A DNA stretch of 64,000 nucleotides, taken from JBMOMT01 sp049324835. GTDB taxonomy: Bacteria > Chloroflexota > Anaerolineae > CAYNKW01. The notes beneath the pieces are model-generated. The model saw nothing but the letters and a program-made list of their open reading frames with translations, ran no database searches and was not told the DNA's origin. The stretch lies in the NCBI GenBank assembly GCA_049324835.1, contig JBMOMT010000074.1, positions 1 to 64,000 of the forward strand. The letters run 5' to 3'. This document shows positions 59,252-64,000 of the stretch, in pieces. The stretch's first letter is position 1. Every line of letters starts with the position of its first letter. A program made the position numbers and the translations under genes.

Positions 59252-60331
59252 TCAGACCTCCATGAATTCGTTCACTGCTGCCACGATCGCCTCCAGATCG
59301 GCCTGGCTCAGTGCCGGGTGCACCGGCAACGAAAGCACCTCGGCGGCGGCGCGTTCGGCCTCTGGCAGGCTCACGTCGTAGCCCAGTTGTTGAGTGTAAT
59401 AGGTCTGGCGATGAATGGGCACCGGATAGTACACACCGGTGCCGATCTGGCGGGCCTCGAGGTGTTCCAGCAGCGCGTCGCGCCGGCCATCTGGCACGCG
59501 GATGGTGTATTGGTGAAAGACGTGTCGCTGGCCCGGCGGCGTTTGGGGCGTGATCACGCCGCGCAGGTGGGCGCTGAGGTAGCGGGCGTTGGTGATGCGC
59601 TGCCCGGTGAAACGCTCCAGTTTTGGCATTTGAGCCAGCCCAATCGCGGCGTGGACGTCGGTCATACGAAAGTTAAAGCCCAATTCGTCGTGATAATAAC
59701 GTCGCCGCATGCCGTGCTGCCGCATCATGCGGCAGCTCTCGGCCAGTTCGTCGCTGTTGGTGACGATCATGCCACCTTCGGCGGTGGTGATGTTTTTGGT
59801 GGGGTAGAACGAAAAACAACCGCTGCCAAAGCTCCCGGCGCGCCGGCCGTCGCACTCGGCGCCGTGAGACTGGCAGGCGTCCTCGATCACCGCCAGGCCG
59901 TGTCGCCGCGCGATGTCCATGATCGGCGTCATGGGCGTCATCAGGCCGAACAGGTGCACCACCATGATGGCCCGCGTGCGGGGTGTGATGGCCGCCTCTA
60001 CCAGGTCGGGGCGGAGGTTGAACGTCGCCGGGTCGATATCGACGAACACCGGTTGCCCGCCGACGAAAAGCACGGCGTTGGCGGAAGAGATGAAAGTAAA
60101 GGGCGAGGTGATCACCTCGTCGCCGGGGCCGATGCCGTGGGCCAGCAGCGCCACGTGCAGGGCGGTGGTGCCGGAAGAGGTGGCCACGGCGTGCCGCACG
60201 CCGCAAAACTGCGCAAAGGCCTCCTCAAAGGCGCGCACGCGCGGCCCCTGGGCCAGCATGCCCGAATCCAACACCTCCAGGACGGCCTGTTTTTCTTCTT
60301 CTCCGATCATGGGTTTGGCAATGGGAATCAC
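59252..60331 (-). CDS. DegT/DnrJ/EryC1 aminotransferase (WbpE-like)
   Basis: A 359-residue PLP enzyme. Seen: SSGTTALHVALLA near residue 57, VIEDACQSHGAE near 155, and FYPTKNITTAEGG with the PLP Lys near 180. The start is GTG 60329-60331 with GGAGG six bases upstream. In the Wbp pathway it aminates the 3-keto-UDP-GlcNAcA made by the Gfo/Idh enzyme next door. A small inverted-repeat element separates it from the acetyltransferase gene that would act next. Confidence 0.93.
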   Translation of the reverse strand: MIPIAKPMIGEEEKQAVLEVLDSGMLAQGPRVRAFEEAFAQFCGVRHAVATSSGTTALHVALLAHGIGPGDEVITSPFTFISSANAVLFVGGQPVFVDIDPATFNLRPDLVEAAITPRTRAIMVVHLFGLMTPMTPIMDIARRHGLAVIEDACQSHGAECDGRRAGSFGSGCFSFYPTKNITTAEGGMIVTNSDELAESCRMMRQHGMRRRYYHDELGFNFRMTDVHAAIGLAQMPKLERFTGQRITNARYLSAHLRGVITPQTPPGQRHVFHQYTIRVPDGRRDALLEHLEARQIGTGVYYPVPIHRQTYYTQQLGYDVSLPEAERAAAEVLSLPVHPALSQADLEAIVAAVNEFMEV

Positions 60332-60367
60332 CGCTTTCCTCCAGGTTGATGGTCATGTTGGGCGAAC

Positions 60368-60499
60368 GTAACTGCTCAGCCTACCCTCCCGCAGGCTAAA
60401 ATCTGGCCGACTGGACCCGGCAAGTCTGCAAACTGTAGCAGTACAAGCGGCACGGCATGCCGTGCCCCTACAAAAACCTGCGGGAGGGTGAGCAGTCAC
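60368..60499. mobile_element. Inverted-repeat element, family A (copy 3)
   Basis: A 132-base element with ends GTAACTGCTCAGCCTACC and GTGACTGCTCACCC (as inverse), each joined to CTCCCGCAGG. The interior matches copy 2 (26791-26945) except for a ~23-base deletion. Its right end lies inside the acetyltransferase reading frame and provides its final codons and stop. Confidence 0.8.
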
Positions 60500-61094
60500 G
60501 GGCGAACAAGGTTACTCGAGCCCCGCAGGCAGGGCAGATCAACGTTGTGTGGTCTGGGTCATCTGCCGGCGGCAACCGCTCGCCGCAGGGGCAGACGTAG
60601 CCACGCAGCCGGGCGGGATGACCCCACACCAGGCCGTAGTCGGGCACATCGCGCGTCACCACCGATCCGGCGCCCACCATCGCCCACCGCCCGATGGTGA
60701 TACCGCACACGATAGTGGCATTGGCCCCGATGGCCGCACCTTCCCGGATGAGCGTCTCGGTCAGTGTCCAATCGTCGGCGTGTTTGAGTGAGCCATCGGG
60801 GTTGACGGCGCGGGGACGTTTGTCGTTGGTGAAACAGACGTGCGGGCCGACGAACACACCGTCCTGGATGGTCACGCCGTGGAAAACCGAGACGTAATTC
60901 TGGATCTTGACGCGCCGGCCAATGTGTACACCGGCGTCGATGTAACATCCTTTGCCGATGATGCAATCCGGCCCGATGACCGCGCCCTCTCGCACCTGCG
61001 CCTGGTGCCAGATAGATGTGCCGGCGCCGATCTCGGCCTGCGGCGAGACGTCGGCGGTGGGGTGAATGCGGACGTGGCTCTGTTGTGTGTTCAT
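60468..61094 (-). CDS. Hexapeptide N-acetyltransferase (WbpD-like) with C-terminal zinc ribbon
   Basis: A 208-residue left-handed beta-helix enzyme. Seen: hexapeptide repeats from residue 13 on (AEIGAGTSIWHQAQV, AVIGPDCIIGKGCYI), HVCFTNDKRPRA near 87 with the catalytic-type His/Asn, ANATIVCGITIGRWAMVGAG, and a C-terminal CPCG/CPACG zinc-ribbon pair. WbpD enzymes N-acetylate the 3-amino group of UDP-GlcNAc3NA. The final nine codons (DCSPSRRFL) and the TAG stop are encoded by an inverted-repeat element, so the native tail has been replaced. ATG 61092-61094. Confidence 0.88.
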   Translation of the reverse strand: MNTQQSHVRIHPTADVSPQAEIGAGTSIWHQAQVREGAVIGPDCIIGKGCYIDAGVHIGRRVKIQNYVSVFHGVTIQDGVFVGPHVCFTNDKRPRAVNPDGSLKHADDWTLTETLIREGAAIGANATIVCGITIGRWAMVGAGSVVTRDVPDYGLVWGHPARLRGYVCPCGERLPPADDPDHTTLICPACGARVTLFARDCSPSRRFL

Positions 61095-61195
61095 GAGTGC
61101 TGCTCCGGTGGGCAGTCGAGGGATGGTTTTGATCCCGACTGCGGTTGCTCAGACATGCAGCGCATGGATGCCCCAGCTACGCTGCTCCTGCGTCA

Positions 61196-62698
61196 TCACT
61201 TTTGTTTTTCCAGTGCTGTCAGGCGCTCTTGCGCCGCCTCAAAATCCGGGTCGATTTGGAGGGCCTGCCGGTACATCGCCGCTGCATCGTCCGCCCGGCC
61301 TTCCAGACGATAGATTTCACCCAGGTAGTAACAGGGCCATTTGTTATCAGGGGCCAGCGCCTGAGCCTGAAGCAGGGCCTGTTCGGCGATCTGGGCATCT
61401 GCGTCGCGCTCATAGTAGGCCAGGGCCAGGCGTATCCTGGCCCACAGGTGGGTTGGATCGTGCTGCAGGGCCTGCTCAAAAGCGGCCAGAGCCTTTGCCG
61501 GTTGGTCGGGTTTCAATCGCTTCTGGTAAATGAGACCGATGCGATAGTACGCCTCGCCGCGCTGGGCCTGGCTCAGTCGCGCCGATTGGGTAGCCTGTTC
61601 AAAGGCGCTCAGGGCCTGGGGCCAGTGCGCCAGTTCCTCGTAGATCAGGCCCATCTGATACCACCCGTCGCCCCGATCGGGCTCCAACCAGACTGCCCGC
61701 CGATACCAGCCCAGCGCGTCTGTGTAATCCTTTGTCTGGTGGGCCTGCTCGCCTTTGGCGACGAAATCGGCAGCGGTCAACCCGGAGCGTTGCCATGCCG
61801 TCACCAGTTGCGAGCCAAAATTCTGCGTTTCCAGCTCTGGCAGCCGGTGGTCGATGATCTCAGGCTGGCCCCATGCGGCCCAGTCACCGCTGGGATCGGC
61901 CATTGGGCCGGGTGTCACCGCCAGCGACAGTATTATCTCTTGAACGGCCCACGCTGCCAGGTCGATCGTTCTCTCGTGCCAGCCCTGGCGGGCCATGTCT
62001 TTGTTCAGGTACTCCAAAAAGACCCGCTCGCCGTTGACAAACACCTCAAAGGTGGTGCCGTCGCCCGGCCATGCCAGTGTCTGAGGGTCCATGCCCATGC
62101 CAAAACGCAACAACGCCGCTTCGGCAGGCAGGGTGAGGGTGTAGCTGATTCGGGAGGGCGCGTGCATAAACAGCGCCGGCCGATGGCCAAAATTGGGCGG
62201 CAGGCTAAAGGTGGCGCTGGCGATGTAGCCGTTCCAACCTGAGCCCTCTGGCTGGTCGTAAGGCGTGTCGACGGGCGTCGCCGGAACCTGTGCCTCAGCC
62301 TGCTCCGAGAGGGCTATCAGATCCGCGTGCCGCATGGCCTGCATCTCGAACAGGATGGCCTCGCAGGTGCGGGCCAATACGATGTGACCCAGCGGGTTAT
62401 TGGGGCGCAACGCGATAAAATCCTCCAGGGCCTGGATCGCAGCCAACCAATCGCCCTGTTGCCGGTAATACTGGCCTGCCAGCCAGTGGGCCTGGGCGGC
62501 GTTGGGCGGCCAGGCGGCAGCCCGTTGTAAATGTTCGAGCGCCTGTTGTGGCGCCAGCGGGGCGCGCTCGTACTGCTGCCCGGCGGCCTCCAGATGATAG
62601 GCGCTGATCAGGCTGGGCCCTGTCAGGGCCAGCAGCAGCAGCGCCCCAACGCCGGGCAGCAGCCAGCGCAGCCATCTGGGGATCGTTTTTCCAGACAT
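61196..62698 (-). CDS. Membrane-anchored TPR protein with internal beta domain
   Basis: A 500-residue protein. Seen: one N-terminal membrane anchor (LLPGVGALLLLALTGPSLI), a first TPR pair (about residues 40-105), a beta-rich domain (about 140-285, with GYIASATFSLPPNFGHRPALF near its start), and a second block of four or more TPRs to the end (for example ALGWYRRAVWLEPDRGDGWY, MYRQALQIDPDFEAAQERL). It is likely on the outer side of the membrane. ATG 62696-62698 lies one base after the Wzz-type gene's stop. Its plan mirrors the protein at 50354-52204. A scaffold role in glycan assembly is plausible but unproven. Confidence 0.8.
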   Translation of the reverse strand: MSGKTIPRWLRWLLPGVGALLLLALTGPSLISAYHLEAAGQQYERAPLAPQQALEHLQRAAAWPPNAAQAHWLAGQYYRQQGDWLAAIQALEDFIALRPNNPLGHIVLARTCEAILFEMQAMRHADLIALSEQAEAQVPATPVDTPYDQPEGSGWNGYIASATFSLPPNFGHRPALFMHAPSRISYTLTLPAEAALLRFGMGMDPQTLAWPGDGTTFEVFVNGERVFLEYLNKDMARQGWHERTIDLAAWAVQEIILSLAVTPGPMADPSGDWAAWGQPEIIDHRLPELETQNFGSQLVTAWQRSGLTAADFVAKGEQAHQTKDYTDALGWYRRAVWLEPDRGDGWYQMGLIYEELAHWPQALSAFEQATQSARLSQAQRGEAYYRIGLIYQKRLKPDQPAKALAAFEQALQHDPTHLWARIRLALAYYERDADAQIAEQALLQAQALAPDNKWPCYYLGEIYRLEGRADDAAAMYRQALQIDPDFEAAQERLTALEKQK

Positions 62699-62699
62699 G

Positions 62700-63920
62700 C
62701 TATTCGTCGGGCGTTTCCCGACGCCAATAATCGATGGCAAATGCGCCGAATATGCCCAGGATCAGGCCGGCTGTGCCCGCCACGAGGGTGTTGAGTCTTT
62801 TGCTTGGCCCAATCGGGTTGGCTGGCACGGCGGCGTGACTGACCAACCGGGCTTCGTCCAGTTCGTCACCCACCGCGATACGAGCCTCGTCTACTTTATA
62901 AGCGAGTGTCAGATAGGTCTCCTGAGCCACGTCACGGGCGCGCGTCAGGCGTGCCTTCTGGGCGGAAAACTCTTGTAGTTCGCCCTGCAGCCGGAGCGTG
63001 TCCGGTTCAACCTGGGCGATTCTCTCCCCCAGATCGACCGATTGCTGTTCCAGGGCCGCCATCAGGCCGTCCAGAAAAGCGATCATCTGTGGTATCGACG
63101 CAGCCGATGGCGCATCGCCGGATACGATCTGTACCTGCAGGGGCAACTGGCTCTTGAGGCTCAGCGCTTCGACCTGCAGCAGCAGCACGGCCACATCGTC
63201 GGCGGCCAGCGTTGTGGCGGCATCCCCTTGTGCCGCCAGCCGTGCTTTGATGGCCGCCGCTTCCGGCGCCACCCGTTCGATGGTGTGCTGGGCATCCAAC
63301 AACGCCGCCAGGTGCAGATTCAATGCTTCGATCTGGGCTGTCAGAATGGCGGTCCTGTTCCGGCTCTGGAAGGAGGTCAGTTCCTGTTCGGCCTTTTCCA
63401 GTGTCTCGCTGGCGGTTAGCAACTGTTCTTCGAAAAAGCGCAGGTCCTGGGCGTTGTTATTGTACAGTTCGCTGACCGTCTCGACGAAAACGTCGGCCCA
63501 GGTGTTGGCGATCTGGGCTGCCTTTTGTGGGTCTGAATGTCTGGCGCGCAGCACTATCATGTTTGGATCGTTGCCGGCAGAGGCTGTGAGGCGGTTGCGA
63601 AAATCGGGAAGGCCTTTTGGGCCATTGGTCATGAGTGGATCGAGGCTGGCCATCACTTCCAGGAGCAGATCGTCGCCCAGGGCCAGGGTAGGATAGGCTT
63701 TGGAGGAGGGATGGATGCTACTGGTCTCCAGCCTGGGATCGAACTGTAAGGTGTAGCGCGGTTTGGTGATCACCACCAGCGCTTCGGCTTCGTAGATGGG
63801 CGTTTGTAAGGCGGTGAAGACAAATCCACCCACGGCGGCCACGAGCGCCGTGGCGAGGATCCATATTCCATAACGGGTCAGGACCTTGATATAATCTCGC
63901 AGGTTGATCTCGTCTTCCAA
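62700..63920 (-). CDS. Wzz-type chain-length determinant / polysaccharide co-polymerase
   Basis: A 406-residue inner-membrane protein. Seen: helix 1 (about residues 16-38, ILATALVAAVGGFVFTAL), a Wzz-type region directly after it (YEAEALVVITKPRY), a long periplasmic part rich in coiled-coil helices (FFEEQLLTASETLEKAEQEL), the proline-containing segment ANPIGPSKRLNTLVAG and helix 2 near 375-397. No C-terminal tyrosine-kinase domain is fused. The start TTG 63920 has GGAGG five bases upstream; TTG 63932 is the other option. It controls glycan chain length with the Wzy protein. Confidence 0.88.
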   Translation of the reverse strand: MEDEINLRDYIKVLTRYGIWILATALVAAVGGFVFTALQTPIYEAEALVVITKPRYTLQFDPRLETSSIHPSSKAYPTLALGDDLLLEVMASLDPLMTNGPKGLPDFRNRLTASAGNDPNMIVLRARHSDPQKAAQIANTWADVFVETVSELYNNNAQDLRFFEEQLLTASETLEKAEQELTSFQSRNRTAILTAQIEALNLHLAALLDAQHTIERVAPEAAAIKARLAAQGDAATTLAADDVAVLLLQVEALSLKSQLPLQVQIVSGDAPSAASIPQMIAFLDGLMAALEQQSVDLGERIAQVEPDTLRLQGELQEFSAQKARLTRARDVAQETYLTLAYKVDEARIAVGDELDEARLVSHAAVPANPIGPSKRLNTLVAGTAGLILGIFGAFAIDYWRRETPDE

Positions 63921-63938
63921 AAGAGCCTCCAAAATCGA

Positions 63939-64000
63939 TCAGACCTCTTCGCCGAACACTTTGCTGTAGCGTCCAAAGATCCAGTATCCGCCGGCCAGAA
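63939..64000 (-). CDS. 3' end of a gene entering from the right
   Basis: The last 20 codons of a minus-strand frame read LAGGYWIFGRYSKVFGEEV and stop at 63939-63941, just upstream of the Wzz-type gene. The frame was picked because it has the natural stop before the next ribosome site. A hydrophobic-aromatic then charged end fits a membrane protein of the same cluster, but 20 residues are too few to name it. Confidence 0.4.
   Translation of the reverse strand, partial: LAGGYWIFGRYSKVFGEEV

Noticed and set aside
1..64000. CRISPR arrays, rRNA or tRNA genes, prophage
   Set aside because: No regularly spaced repeats, no rRNA-like or cloverleaf sequences and no phage structural genes were seen by eye.

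Overview
This is a GC-rich window with many GTG and TTG starts, dense gene packing and many ATGA or GTGA stop-start overlaps. The gene content suggests a member of Chloroflexota (Anaerolineae/Caldilineae-like): a very large DUF11-repeat surface protein, Thr-Pro stalk proteins, 7TM-type sensor proteins with GAF domains, and a secreted helix-hairpin-helix protein. No rRNA, tRNA or CRISPR was seen, so the phylum is an inference from gene content and not from a marker.

Left part (1-14.4 kb): housekeeping and signalling genes. A lipoprotein runs off the left edge. It is followed by a deoxynucleoside kinase, a small membrane protein, an ABC-F ATPase coupled to the DNA translocase FtsK, and an S1-repeat RNA-binding protein. 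Upstream of the S1 gene is a ~220-base unit with a perfect consensus promoter, several hairpins and its own terminator, which looks like an unannotated structured RNA. A kinase-less 7TM/GAF sensor faces a small DMT-type transporter across overlapping divergent promoters. A 1236-residue hybrid-sensor histidine kinase, a membrane-anchored helix-hairpin-helix protein and MscL follow on the plus strand.

Surface-protein operon (14.5-24.5 kb): three plus-strand genes encode a 2258-residue DUF11-repeat protein, a gingipain-like C25 cysteine peptidase and an 89-residue protein with a PEP-CTERM (exosortase) tail. They probably form one cell-surface export and processing unit.

Metabolic interlude (24.6-29.8 kb): a sugar-nucleotide epimerase, and the two subunits of an HcnB/HcnC-like or amine/proline-dehydrogenase-like flavoenzyme. 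Between these subunit genes lie a small inverted-repeat element and a frameshifted REP-associated transposase flanked by palindromes.

Exopolysaccharide/O-antigen-like cluster (30-64 kb, all minus strand): glycosyltransferases, a Wzx flippase, two O-antigen ligase/polymerase proteins, a Wzz-type chain-length protein, a PglC-like initiating sugar transferase, a CapD/PglF-like dehydratase, two DegT aminotransferases, two hexapeptide acyltransferases, and a near-complete WbpA-B-E-D set plus a 2-epimerase. Together these could make UDP-diacetamido-uronic acids. The cluster is interrupted by a NitT/TauT-type ABC importer with its LysR regulator, and by two toxin-antitoxin-like modules (TumA/TumE and HEPN/MNT) that sandwich the initiating sugar transferase with overlapping frames.

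The most striking non-coding signals are the structured RNA at 6651-6869 and at least three families of small inverted-repeat elements. These sit at gene ends and in two cases supply stop codons. Gene-conversion tracts link two adjacent glycosyltransferase genes.
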